A stretch of 64,000 nucleotides of DNA from Cryptomeria japonica (lineage: Eukaryota; Streptophyta; Pinopsida; Cupressales; Cupressaceae), in NCBI RefSeq assembly GCF_030272615.1, contig NC_081406.1, forward strand, positions 265,021,192 through 265,085,191, in the 5' to 3' direction. Below are positions 43,526 to 56,090 of the stretch, piece after piece (position 1 is the stretch's first letter; each line of letters opens with the position of its first letter). The notes beneath the pieces were generated by a model. That model did no database searches, had not been told where the DNA came from, and saw nothing but the letters and a program-made list of their open reading frames with translations. The translations under genes and the position numbers were made by a program.

Positions 43526-46500
43526 TTATCCAACTTCATAACCATCCATGTCCTCAATAAAAATCTTCTGCAAGTCCTGACTGTAATCCCTAGAGAGATG
43601 CTCCCAACCTTCAACTTTCCAATTACTATCATGATCCGAAGCCCACTTGGTCAAGCAATCTGCTGCTCTATTCCATACATGGGGGATGTGGATGAAAGAC
43701 ACATGTTCCATTAAAGTACTAATTTGGAGAATCTGCTGGACAATCCCTGCCAACTGCCACTGAATCCCACTAACCTTCTGATCATTCAACAAGTTAACAA
43801 CCATTTGTGAATCTGATTCACAAATCACCTTCCTTCGACCCAACTCCCAAGCCCTTTCTAGGGCATAAAGAATCACAAATCCCTCCATAATGTTATTAGA
43901 CTGCCACCCTTTATGCACCGAAAAGAGGAAAACAACCTCCCCCCTGCTATTCCTTCCTACACCACCAACTCCAGTCGGGTCTGGGTTCCCCCTTGATGAG
44001 CCATCAGTGTTAATCTTGATAATCCCTTCCAGGGGGGAATCCACCTTCCCACCCTTTGCACCTTCTTCATAGCCCGTCTACCTCTCCTGACACAAGTTGA
44101 AACAGGAGACAACTCTTCCAGGCCAAACCTACTCACCATATCTGCCTCATCTCTACCCAAAGGAAAATTCACCTCGCATTTAGGTTCCACTGTCTCCCGG
44201 ATCATAGCAATGATCCTATTCCAGACTTGCTGAACAAACAATCTGTCCTCACGAAAGATCCTCCTGTTCCTCTCAAGCCAGATCTGCCACAGAATGAAGA
44301 TGGGCCCAATATACCAAACAGTCTGGAGGAAGGAGGAAAAGATAGGAGTTCTACCCAAACTATTCCAGAACTCTACCAGAGAGTCTGCGTGGACACAAGG
44401 ATGCTTCCATACCCCCCACCAATAATGCCAAATAAGCTGAGAGAAAGGGCATCTAAAGAACAGGTGTGAGGAATTTTCTTCCCCATAACCACACAAAACA
44501 TAGATAGAGTGTCCCAAAAATCCCCGCTTGTGGATATTGTCCCAAGTTAGACATCTATTCAAAGCCAAAGTCCAAGTGAAGCAATTACACTTCGGCCAAG
44601 AAACATTATTTCACACTTGTTTCCACCAAATCACCTCTCTTCCCTCAAGTCTTTGATTCAACAATTCCTAGTATCCACTAGCCACAGTAAAAATGCCCTT
44701 AGGATTTGGAAACCAAGCAAGCCCATCCCTACTCTTGAGGGAGCTACAATGTCTACTTGCCAAAATGCCCTGCAACTCAGCACACTCTTCCTCCATCCCA
44801 ACAACCGACCACTCATTAGGAACCTTCCACTGCTCCAACTCTAGCCGACCACACCTATAAGAAGCCTTAAAGTCACTCACCCTTGACCATCCCACCTCCA
44901 AAAACCTCTGGCACAAATTCCCAAGGTTAGGAAACTGGTCAAGGATGGGAGGATAGCCATCCCAAGAGTCGTTCCTAAAAAAGAACCTCTTCCCCCCTTC
45001 TAAAAATCCAAAATAGACCATCCTTAATGAGTGAGGCCCCCCTCTTGAGAGTATACCAGATCGAAGAGCCCTTTCCCTCAAATGGATATCTAGGGATATC
45101 CTCCATCAGGATCCTCTGCATATATTTGTTGGCCAGAATCCTAGCCCAGCCTTGATCCTACTCAACACACCACCTCCAATATAGTTTAGCCACCAACGCT
45201 TCCCCAAAAAGAATAGACTACCTTAAACCAAGCTCCCCTGACTGTTTTGGGCTACATGCCAAGTCCAAATTGACTAGACTCCATTTGGAAGAGGAAAGAT
45301 TATTTGCCCATAAGAATTGCCTAGCCAGAGAATCCAAACCCTTCAGGAACCACTTAGGAGCCACATGAAGCATACATCGATAGATCGAAAGATCTTGAAC
45401 CACCGACTGAATCAGTTGAACCCTTCCAGCAAAGGATAGCCATCTATGAGTTCATTGCTCAACCTTCATGTGAAATTTATCCAAGATACCCTGCCAAGTC
45501 TCCCTAGGAGGGTTGCCAGGAGAAATAGGTATACCCAAATAAATCAAGGGCAAAGAGCCAACTTGGAATCTCAAGATAAGGGCAATCCTCCTTTGAATAG
45601 CATCAGGAATGTTGAAAAATAAGATAGAAGATTTATCCTCATTGATCAACTAGCTCGAGGCCGCAAGATAAACATCCAAGACCTTACGCAGATTAGTAGC
45701 AAGCCCCATAAGGGTCGTGTCATCCACAAAATACAAATGAGATTGTGGCTATAAGTCATTACCCCATCTCCATCCCTGAATAATACCTATCCCCACATTA
45801 TGCTTGATCAGCCTCACCAGACCCTCAGCTAGAAGAATGAATAAATAGGGGGAGAGGGGGTCCCCCTAGCGGAGACCCCTAGAAGCACCAAACAATTCCG
45901 TATGGTCACCATTAATAAGCATAGAGAAAGAAGTAGATGTAACACAACTCATAACCCACTGGACCCACTCATCAGCAAAACCAAAAGCCCTAAGTATCTT
46001 TTGAAGGAAGGACCACTAAACTCTATCATACGCCTTAGCCATATCCAGCTTGATAAACATAGCTTTTTCCTTGGATGACACCATAGAATGAATGGTCTCC
46101 GAAGCAATGACCACACCATCCAAAATTTGTCGCCCTTCCATAAAACCACTCTACTCCTTAGAGATAACATTCCTGAGGCACTTCTTCAATCTATCCGCTA
46201 TTAGCTTAGAGATGATCTTATAAATCACATTGCAGAGAGAGATAGGGCGGAACTAGCCTAACCAGTCAGCCCCCTCACACTTGGGGATTAGAGAAATGAA
46301 CGTTGCATTCAATGCCTGAAGCATCTTCTTATTCCTTTGAGACTCCTAGACTACATCCAATAAATTTAATTTGATAATATCCCAAAACTCTTGAAAGAAT
46401 TCTACCGGGAACCCATCCGGTCCAAGAGCTTTTCCTTTCCTCATGTGAAAGACAATCATTTCCAGCTCTTCCAACAAAATAGGATACAAAAGCTTCTCAT

Positions 46501-47809
46501 TCATCTCCCCTATGACAAGAGAAGGAATGCAAGCAAGAACCTGATTCTCTGCCACCACTTCTCCCTAAGAATCCTCCCTGAAGAGGGTCTGGAAAAAAGA
46601 TAGCGACTCCCTCGAAATCTCCTACAAGGATAGGCACTGCTCACCTCTATCGTTAACCAGAATAGGGATGGAATTTCCATGTCTTCTTTCTTTCACTGAG
46701 TTAAAGAAGAAAGCAGTGTTCTTGTCCCCCTCCTTCAGCCAATCAATACGAGCTCTCTGCTTCCAGTATATTTCTTTCCTAAGCTCCCATTCATCAACCA
46801 CCTTGACAGCCCTGTCCTCCTCCCTAAGCAAGTCCTCAGACAACCCATGCTCTTTGATTTCACTGGTGATCCCATTCAGCACACTTTGAGAAGCTTTCTT
46901 AGCATGAAAAATGTTCCCAAATCCCTATCGGTTCCATTGTTTAAGCTGAAACTTAACAAATTGCAGCTGCTTGGCAAAAGAGTACATGGTTGTGCCAAAG
47001 GCCGGCCTCCCTTTCCTCCACCACTCCACTACAAGAACTTGCAAAGTAGGATCACAAAGCCACATGAGTTGGAATTTGAAAGAAGGTGAGCGAGCTACCA
47101 AAGCCAAAGAAGACACCAGCTTGATGGGCCAATGATCTGACCCTCTCCAGTCCAGAATCTCATAACTTGTGGACCACCCCCCACCAATCCAAAAACTAGA
47201 GACCAAAAAATGATCCAACCTCTCTGCAATCCAATACTCTCCCAACCTCCTATTGTTCCAAGTGAACAACCCATTGCCAGGCTTAATGTCAACAAGTTGC
47301 AACAAAGATATACTATCCTGAAAAAGGGAGGAGGGTTCCAACCTCATAACCCCCCCTTCTTCCACACAACTCAAGGATTGCATTGAAATCTCCTGCCATA
47401 ATCCAAGGATGAAAAGGGGCCAACCTTCGCACACCTGAAATATGAGACCATAAGTTTTGCTTTCCCTGAAAATCAGTAGGGGCATAGATGTTAGAAAACA
47501 TGATGAGTTCCCCAGTCTCAAGACTAGATATAACCCCGGATACTGAAGATCTGGAGGCAACCCACCAGACAGGGCGAAATCTTAATGGGTTCCAAAGGCA
47601 AGCCACCCCTCCAGAAGAACCAACTATCGCAACACACTGACACTCGCCTTGCCCCCATAGCTTTGGCACCAGACCCATCATACTCTCCACTAAAATTTTA
47701 GTTTCCTGCAAGAATAGGCATTAGGTGAATGATTCCTAATCAAATCCCGAATAGCTTTTTGTCTAGGGCCACTATTCAAGCCCCTCACATTCCAAGAAAG
47801 CACAATCAT
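43526..47809 (-). pseudogene. LINE G ORF2: endonuclease, reverse transcriptase, zinc-finger region, RNase H
   Basis: The ATG at 47809 overlaps the ORF1 stop as ATGA. The endonuclease starts MIVLSWNVRGLNSGPRQKAI, shifts frame near 47710, and continues with LQETKILVE, MAGDFNAILEL and ERLDHFLVSSFW. RT blocks are KGKALGPDGFPVEF (46430), KLDMAKAYDRV (46055), GDPLSPYLFILLAEGL (45850) and a catalytic YFVDD near 45725 where F-A-D-D is usual. Then come LIYLGIPISPGNPP, zf-RVT text (CGYGEENSSHLFFRCPFSQL) and a final RNase H at 44044-43526 (IKINTDGSSRGNPDPTGVGG; ICESDSQMVVNLL; NRAADCLTKWA). About 1,430 codons. Frameshifts and stops, many TGG to TAG, inactivate it. Confidence 0.93.
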
Positions 47810-49232
47810 TTAGGAGGATTGGAAAAGTGAGAATCCAAAGTCTTCACTAATCCTAACTCAACCAAGTTCTCCCCCATCAATTTGATCTTCTCCAGATCTT
47901 TCTTTCTGCCCACCTTTGAACTCTTCTCTGAAGCACTTTTATTTATATCTTTCTGGTGCAGACCCAGGTGAATGGAGGGCTTATTACTTTTAACCCCAGC
48001 CGGTTCCATTTTCAAAGCTATCAGAGACCCCTCCCCCTCAACTGAGTTCACCTCAAAGCCAGGAGTGATTCCTAACTGGGCCCCTACTGGCTGATCCATC
48101 TCCATCTGCTGACTTCCAACCACTAGCAAGGCCTGGGTAGAGTTCTCAATTACTCTTTCCGAGGCCCCCCCTGAAGCACCTTGATCCAAAGGGGTAAACC
48201 CCAGATTTACTTCCTGATGGCTAAGGTCATCCAAGACTTCAAATCTGTTGAAGGAATCCCCCTCCTGTCGCTCCTGTAAGGGCCTCTTCTGTCCTCGGTT
48301 CCTATCTTTGTCTTAACTGAGACAAACCCATCAGCACCCTCAACCTCGACCAACATGGCAGCTTTCCCCTTCTCGGCCCTATCTAGGCTTGGGTCTGACT
48401 GCTAAGGTTGGCACACTGTCGGTTTATATCTAGGGCACTTACGCTGTAAATGACCATACTCATGACATAGTTGACATTGGAAAGGTAGAGTCTCATAATC
48501 TAACTGTTGAACCCAAGAATAAGAGCCTGCGCACATATCTATAGCATATGGCAAAGGTTTACTAAGATCAATTTCAATACAGATACATGTAAAGGTCATT
48601 ACCTTTCTCCCCAGGGTTTGCGTTGATCATCCCACAGGCCTCCCAAGCAGAGCGGAAAGCATCTGGAGCACATCCTCCCAACAACATTCCACAAGAAAAT
48701 ATGGTAACCGAACCCACACTAGAACCCTATTTGGGAGCTCCTCTGAAGGATTAAACCTCGCATGCCAAGGCTTGATGATCAATCTCACCTGGTTGTAAAA
48801 ATACAGGCCCCCTTCAAAGACCCTATTGCGATCCTCCATGCAATTGAAAGTAACCATGAAGTAGTTATTGGCCAACAGCATAACCTCCATTTCCCCTTCC
48901 AGTGCCCAAGTCCTCTACGACCAGTTATCCAAAAATTGCAAGGAAACCCTCATTCCCAAAAACTTGCAGTATAGCGAGTGTTTTGAAAAATAATCAATGT
49001 CTTTCGCTATCATCTTTGGATGAATAACCAACTTTGGCCTCTCGCTACATCTCTCCAGACAACCATTAATCTTCATAATGTGAGAGTTGGCACCACTCCC
49101 AAACCCTAAATTTGATGCATACAAATTATTGTTAAATGTCTTCATACTTTGAGGTGGGGGTTTTGAGCCCACCGCAGCATGAAAATCCATGGTTGGAGCA
49201 ACCTGTGAGGCCTCACCACCAAAACTCGACAT
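47806..49232 (-). pseudogene. LINE G ORF1: DUF4283 and CCHC zinc-knuckle protein
   Basis: RNA-binding partner of ORF2. The first frame, 49232-48915, starts MSSFGGEASQVAPTMDFHAA and is followed by 48890-48627, a DUF4283-like segment (LLANNYFMVTFNCMEDRNRV; FEGGLYFYNQVRLIIKPWHA; LPNRVLVWVRLPY). Next, 48599-48402 holds IEIDLSKPLPYAI and a zinc knuckle, CQLCHEYGHLQRKC, with intact CCHC spacing. The polar C-terminal part (48234-47806) ends in TGA overlapping the ORF2 start. Breaks between these frames are single lesions, so the original protein was about 475 residues. Confidence 0.88.
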
Positions 49233-49658
49233 CGAAGCATAAAAATAAAATGAGGATGCCTAAAAAACCACACCCCCAAAGGGTTGTTCAAAGAGGCTCG
49301 GAGCCCTAGACACCACCCTGCCCGAGCACCACCATAGGACAGAGCCAGCCAACACCCCAAACTCACGGGAGACCCTCGTGCCACAACCATCCTGAGCCCC
49401 ACCCATGAGCCACCTAAACCCCATCCCTGCACAACTTAAACACCACCCCCGCACAGCCTCAGCCCCACCCAGCAACCCCCGCACCACCCTCCCCCCACCC
49501 ACAACCGCTCCCTGCCCAACACTTGCAATCCCATCAGACCCCCGACACCCTGTACAACCCTTCCCCGCCGCACCAGCAACGTCGCCACCCACGAGCTAGG
49601 GTCACAAAACCCTAGCTCGACCGCACGCAGATGCCTAAATGCACAACATTCTCCAATC
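49233..49658 (-). promoter_or_regulatory. LINE G 5' UTR, GC-rich, probable internal promoter
   Basis: Strongly C-rich on the plus strand (G-rich on the LINE strand), in contrast with the AT-rich neighbourhood. It lies between the target duplication and the first ORF1 ATG. Open frames across it are by-products of base composition. Confidence 0.6.
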
Positions 49659-49675
49659 GGGTTGAATATAATGTT

Positions 49676-51600
49676 AACCCACCAAGGGGTGATAATAAAA
49701 TCGAACATCATGAAGAGAATTTACCAAAGAGGAAAAATTTGAGAAAAAATTACCTCCTTCTCTATTACTAGCTCATAGCCCTCATGCACACATAGATAAT
49801 AAAATTTCTAAAAGACCATCTCGTAGCGTCTAAAAACCTACCTATAGTATCTGAGCTAGAGATTCTTGCATCTCATCTATAAACTCGTGTTTCTCAGCTA
49901 GAGAACCCTATTCCTCTACCAAAGCCCAAGTCCAATAGAAGGAAACACATTGCTTCCTCCTCTTCAAAAGAGAGGAATTCTAAAAATTAGAAACAAGAAA
50001 AAAGGTATTCACATCACCTTAATGGTAAAAGGACTATGCAAGGGAAGATGTCTTAGAAGCAGAAAAATATTTTCATTATTGAAACTAAATAAAAAAGAGA
50101 AGACTTATTTAAAGATAGATAACAAGAATCCTTGAAAAAAAAAAAAAAGAGGTATACATAAAATTTATATCAAAACAAAAATGGGATGAAGATCCTTGTA
50201 TAGCTAGAAAGAAGGCTAAACCTCCATAAGGCTTAGGGAAATAGAAGGACTTAGTCTCTCCTACTAAGTTTGATGAAGGCTTCAGAGTGGAGGATGTACC
50301 TAAAATCTTTCTTACAGGTAAGGATGAAAATAGTGCATTGCAGTCAACTCTTAGGAGGATTAAGGAGTTAGAAGATCACTTAAAGGAATACCAATAAAAG
50401 GATATAGGATTGTATAAGGAAAGGTCAAAACCTAGATACTATAATCTTTGTGATGGTGGATTGTTAAGTGCAATGAAAAACATCGATTCTAAAATATGCA
50501 TAAGTTTATATAGAAGCACTTACACACAACCTAGAAATATAATTTTAAATTCGCTAATAGGAAGGGTCAAGGTTGGATCAACTAGCACCACTAGCCATAG
50601 TTGAATTAAAGTAGGAACCAACCCTTTCTTGAAAAGATAAACCTCTTATGCCACCTATAATTGTAATAGCATTAAATATAAGGTTTGTATTGAGATATAA
50701 AATAAGGGAGTTTGATAAGTCTACACATGAATGGAAGAAAGAGAAGGAAGAAAATAAGGTTAAGAATAATGTTGAAATTGATGAAAGATACTCAGAGATA
50801 AAGAAGTTGATTGTCAGAATAGAATAACTAGTTGACTTGACAAATCAATTAGTAAGTTGCAGACCACCTGCCCAAGTCTATGCTTTGTATTTGTAGGAAC
50901 ACTTTTTTATGTTTCTAGATTAGCCAACTAATTAGTGGTCTCCCTATTTCTATAATCACACCACAATAATTCTTAACCACCCAACTAAGAGCCACTCAAA
51001 AAATGCAAGATCAATTATGTGATTTATATTTGCACCTAGTTGTTCCTTATAACACTACATGGAAGTATATAAGTGATTTTTAAATTAAAGATCCTACATC
51101 ATACACAAGGAATGAGCATGAATGAGGAATAATGCTCCCAAAATACCAAGAAAGAGAGAAATAAATTACTCTTCACATAGGAGTAGAGAAAACATACTCT
51201 AACAATATTGTAGAGTAGTGGATATAATTAATCAATAACCCAAGAGTGACTAGCAAAATTCTACAATGCAGGAAAGAGGACTATAGGAGATTCAAACAAT
51301 TGATCAAGGGACCAAGGAAAGAAGCATTAAGATTCTATTAGAATAGGTGGAACGAGATCACTCCAAAAATAAAGAGGAAATAACCCCATTATGTCTATAA
51401 CTACATTGCAGAAAATTCCAGGGCATACAAGTACCTTAGGGCATCAATTGAAACTTACTTTACATGGCTCCCTCTTATATTTCATCTACCACCTCTCAGG
51501 TACCCAATCCCTCATTTTTTAGGAAGAAGGCTTGTGGTTGCAATAGTAAAAAAGGAAAGGTGGGCCAAGATAATAGATCGTAAAGGTTTTTTATTTGAAG
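49676..51600 (+). pseudogene. Element H gag-like fragment, right of LINE G
   Basis: Plus-strand decayed coding sequence. NPPRGDNKIEHHEENLPKRK follows the target duplication. Near 50330-50600 ALQSTLRRIKELEDHLKEYQ and YKERSKPRYYNLCDG occur, the latter open at 50410-50604. Near 50720-50890 come STHEWKKEKEENKV, DERYSEIKKLIVRIE and LVDLTNQLVSCRPPAQVYAL. This resembles the helical, charged Gag regions of Tat-like gypsy elements, but no capsid core or zinc knuckle is certain. No pol follows. It might be a gag-only remnant; LTRs of H are not identified. Confidence 0.4.
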
Positions 51601-54590
51601 CAAGGAGAGGGTGTCATTAAGTCAGTAGACTATAGGATCACTACATTACAATATAAATTGATACCTTAGCTTGCTTGGGGAAATATAAGAAGATAGTTGG
51701 GCAAAGCAATGAGATCTACGATTGAACTTGTTTTACCTATTTTTATTTTATACTTTACGAGAGATTTTATATGCTTTTAAGAATTTGGCTTTAACTTTAT
51801 TAAGAATTTCTAAGTTTAATAGATGATATATGTAATGTAATGAATGCATGTGTTTTGTGAATATTTATAGATGACATGATACTATGATATTAGAAATGGT
51901 AGTAATATGAATGAATTTATTTTAAGATACTACCTTGCAACAATAATTTTATTTGTTAACCCGGAACCAAAGCAAACTACTCATTGCATGGTGTCCCTTG
52001 TAGCTCACATGGTAGCAGTAATGGAGATTTTAAATGTAATGCAATTGTCAAGAGTGGGAGCAATCATATGTTCTTTTTGTTGATGTTTTTGATAGAATAT
52101 AAATACACTCAAAGAACAAAGAGGAACATGTAGGACAATGAAAATATGATTCATAATAGGATTTGCTTTATTTTGCATATTTTTTAAATTGACTATTCTT
52201 CAATTGTAATAAGAGTCTAATTGGAACTATGTTACCATTGACTCTTGCTAGTTAGGTTGTTATTACTTGTCATGGAGAAGAATAAGTCATTCTAATTTTC
52301 ATGAAGGATTGATAGTGATTAGTAAGGCTGTTTAGAGTCTTAATTATAAATCTCTAGATCATGTATAAATTATGGATATTGTCAAAGTTTGGGGTTACCA
52401 AGAATATATCAATCATATAGTTGTTAGATTCTATCAAAGTTTCTTGTCAATCCAATGAGATTGTTATTACTAGTTTATGTATCTATTTAAATATTGGATA
52501 AATGATGAAATGTTGACGATAATCTAAGTTAGATGTAGCATTGTTATCAAAGGTTACAACACTCAAGCAAGGGATGCTTTAAGTATTGTAACCCTTTTTG
52601 TAGTGTAGATTGTTAGTATTAATATTATTTCTTGAGATAGATTGGCATGATCATTTGATAGCATTAATGGAACAAAGTTGTGTGTTTTAAGTTGCAACAT
52701 AGTCATAGTAGGAAATCACCTGCAACCACTGCTATGTCAATTAACCTATGACTCATAGAAATTGTTGTGCGGATAGGCTTACCTTCAACATTATTTTATT
52801 TTTTCTTCAATTTGTTAATTTTATTTATTCTCCTATACATGGTTAGTAGATAATTTAGGGAATCCTTATTTGCATATTTGGTGCTAGAATCATCCAAGAA
52901 AACATATCATTGGTCAATAATTAAATAAACTTTTCTAATACAATAGGTTACTTGATAATGGATTATTGGTCTGTTGAGCTATGTGCATTGAATTTTCTAC
53001 ATCAACCTATTTCACTTAGTAGGAGTCAATCACTCATAGAGACTAGAGAGACTTAGGTGAGGCTAAGAGATCTCTTGTTTTTATAATCATGTGTTGAGAT
53101 GGTTACTATTTGACGAGGATTTCAATAGAAAGATCAAGAATCCCACACCTAATTATGGTTGTGACTCCTTTATGGACCTAAAGAGAAGATTGACATATAT
53201 TGTAAGCTTTAATTGCTTGGTGTTGTGTGCACATGATAACCTACTTTCCCACTCTTGATCTACTTGTCAAGTGAATGATCCAAGAGGTATTGCCTCCCTA
53301 GTTATTCAATGCAATCAATATTTTGTATTTTGTCTTCTTATGTGAGTTATTATTAAATATAATAGTTTTAAGGATTTATTGAGATAAATATGCATGGTTT
53401 TATGGATTTTTGTTGTTTTCCTTCTTGTTGGACTTGAGATATGGATCTAATTTTGAGGACTTATTTAGAGAGGTACATGAAATGATATGTTTCTTTGGGC
53501 AATTCCATTTGTTGTGAGAATGATTGGTTTGTTTGATCTACCTTGGCATGAGAGGTTTATATCTATTGCTACCATGTTTCATTATATTTGAATGTTAGGT
53601 GTTGATATCTTCTAGTTTGGGAATGGTGAAGGAGATTTTGCATTGCACAACTTAGTACATGTTAGTGTGGAACAAGGATACAATTTGATTTGTAGGTTCT
53701 CTCTTTGGTCTTGTCTTCTTTCTTGATGTTTGTATTCAAATGGTTGAGTATGAAGAACTTGGGAGAGCTACAAAGATTTGTGGTAAGAGGTATTGAAACA
53801 TATTCATTTCTAGGATTTTCATCTCATTGTATGTTTTCTTGACACTATGTAATAAAGGTATTAGTCATTTCTTCTATGTGAAGCAGTATAGATGGACTTG
53901 GTATTCTTTGATCTATATTCAGATTTGGCATTATTTATTCACTGGGACTTTCTAGATATATGTCTAATTATCCTCTTTGATATCACATTTTGTTCATTAC
54001 TAATATGATGATAAGTTTGCATGTTTCATTAAATTGGAATTTAAGAGTTATGTAGTTGTGCTGAATGATCGCCCATTTGATTGCAGTGGGATGACTCGGA
54101 TGTACAATATTTATACCGATAATATTGTTTGTTTGTGGTCATTTGTGCATTAGTATGTTGCATTCAATTGGGAGGGTGGATATATAGTGGCATGATTAGA
54201 GATTAAGGTTGATATGTTGATGGCATGAAGTTCTACCTATGTTGGTATACCATGGTTTGAGCTATGATTAGCTTGGATGAATTGTAATTTTTTTTGGTTT
54301 CTCCAACTAGTATGAGTAATGTGACTACTCGTGGCCTTTTTTAATATTTGAATTTGGTGTTTGTGTTCATGTAAAGATTGTTGTATATTTTAGTGATTGT
54401 TGATATGTTTCACCTTGGAATGTTTCTTTTTCTTCCTAGATATGGCATGTTGAAAGATATAAGGGGATTTTTTCTTGATTTTCTTTATCATGGTTGCTTT
54501 TGTAGGTATCATATTGGAACATGTGACAATGATGAAGATTATTTTCCCGTGTCTGTGATTACTATGGGTGTATTTATAATGTATAAGGTC
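51601..54590. other. No gene recognised; AT-rich
   Basis: No protein family, repeat partner or RNA gene is visible on either strand. If the purine tract at 54591 is real, this would be the noncoding 3' part of an LTR element. Confidence 0.4.
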
Positions 54591-54601
54591 AAGTGGGAGA
54601 A

Positions 54602-55614
54602 TGTTAGGATTAAGATGTCATCTACCTCGTAAACTCTATGGCATGGTTCAAACATCCTTGGAATGTGTCCTAAGGAGGAAAAATATTTGATGATACTTAA
54701 TCTCATCATTTTTTGCAATACATACATAAGGGGTGATGGGTCCCATTAACAATGATAAAGGTGGGTTGTGAACATGATTATTTAATATTGTTTTCCCCAC
54801 ATGTGGATGCCTAGAATGGGATAATTAATGGCATGGAAAGTGGACAAATTAGTGACCTTTGGGCTTATCCAACTAGATGCTTGGAAGAGGCGAAACGTGT
54901 ATCTTGGTATTCTTTTATTTATTGCATTTAATGTAATGTTTATCTTCCATGTTTAGGCATCCAAGTTGGAGGGAAAGTATTGGAGACAAAACTTGTGTCC
55001 TTTCAACTTTTGCAGAGGTAATCCAAAGGTTTAATGCCTTGTTTTGGGGTTTTGGGGCTCTTGTCATTCTATATAAATAACTATTTGGATGTAGAAAATA
55101 TAGAGGAACAATTGAATGTAGAGTTACTCTATAGGAACAAGGATAAGTGGGAGGCATAAGGAGGTTGTTCAGAGATACACATGTGCTGCCATGTTGGAGG
55201 AAAATAGGAGAATGGATGTGAGTGCAATATTGTAATCATATTTATTTGTTGATAATGCATACTTAGACTCTCTTCTTGGTGGAGTTTTTTCCCACAAGGG
55301 TTTATCCATATAAATCCAATATTTATATGATGCTCTTATGTTGCTAATTTGTGCATTATTGCTACTATCGTATTACAATTTTTTAAATAATTTATTGTTG
55401 TTATAAGTTCACATAAGGTGGTGTTAACAAGCTTGATATAAAGGTTGATTTTTAACATTATAGAGAAGAAGGATCTAATCATCGTATTTCCACATTAGGG
55501 AAACATAATTTTTAAATTTGCATATAGGTTTTATATTTTCATGTTATTAGTTTTCCAAGCCTTATATCTCATCCTTCACTTAGTAATTTGAATAGAGATT
55601 GAATTTTATAACCA
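54602..55614 (+). repeat. Orphan LTR M with PPT before and PBS after
   Basis: A purine tract (aagtgggagaa, 54591-54601) abuts TGTTAGGATT. The other end, TTATAACCA, is followed by a primer site. A TATA-like box (ctatataaata) near 55067 and gttttttcccacaagggttt near 55285, which resembles the conserved end motif of Copia LTRs, support an LTR of 1,013 bp. No second copy was found. Confidence 0.55.
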
Positions 55615-55615
55615 T

Positions 55616-55627
55616 TGGTATTAGAAC
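55616..55627 (+). promoter_or_regulatory. Primer binding site after LTR M (tRNA-iMet)
   Basis: TGGTATTAGAAC, two transitions from TGGTATCAGAGC, one base after the LTR end. Confidence 0.6.
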
Positions 55628-55739
55628 CTATACATTTTTTAATGATAAATTATGATTCAAATATATGAATTTAAATTCTAAAAAATAATTTATTGTAATG
55701 TATAAACTAGACCATTTTCATTCTTTTTAATCTTACTAG

Positions 55740-55928
55740 ATGAATAGTCAATCTGAAAATAGAACTAGACATAGTGCAAATACATTAAGGATGATAATGC
55801 CTTCACGTAAAAAATGTGTAAAAGTGCAAGCTACTGATGATATTGAAGATGTTTCCAATACACAACCAATTGGTGATGTAATTCAAGTAGAAGAAAGTAT
55901 TATGTCAAAGAGTATTTCATTACAATGA
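55740..55928 (+). pseudogene. Short frame downstream of LTR M, possible gag start
   Basis: MNSQSENRTRHSANTLRMIM opens about 110 bases after the primer site, where the gag ATG of an LTR element would lie. It is polar, 62 codons, ends at a stop and continues with decayed text (FFTR, REPTID) to about 56090. No domain is recognised. Confidence 0.3.
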
Positions 55929-56090
55929 GAATCGAGAACAACTACTATGTAAGGTACCATCAAAGATGTTGAGGACAATGGATTTTTTACTAGATGAGTA
56001 GCTAAAAAAAGGGAACCTACAATTGACTGATTGAGTAGTTTGTTGGAAAGCTTAACCACTAATAAAATCAAAGGTCCTCCAATATTTTAA

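Larger units (their letters stand above)
43422..49658 (-). mobile_element. LINE G: full-length plant L1-type retrotransposon
   Basis: Complete on the minus strand: GC-rich 5' UTR (49658-49233), ORF1 (49232-47806), ORF2 (47809-43526), a 3' UTR, and an end with a very short A-run. It is bounded by a perfect 17-bp target-site duplication (43405-43421; 49659-49675; gggttgaatataatgtt), evidence for target-primed insertion of a full-length copy. At 6.24 kb it is normal for the clade. Much higher GC than the surrounding DNA. Several frameshifts and TAG stops show it is no longer active. Confidence 0.95.

Noticed and set aside
49260-49711. Open frames on both strands across the GC-rich stretch
   Set aside because: This is the LINE G 5' UTR; high GC lowers stop density. 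No domain and no conservation signal.
54378-54632. 84-codon plus frame
   Set aside because: Runs across the PPT and LTR M start, so it is not a coherent gene.
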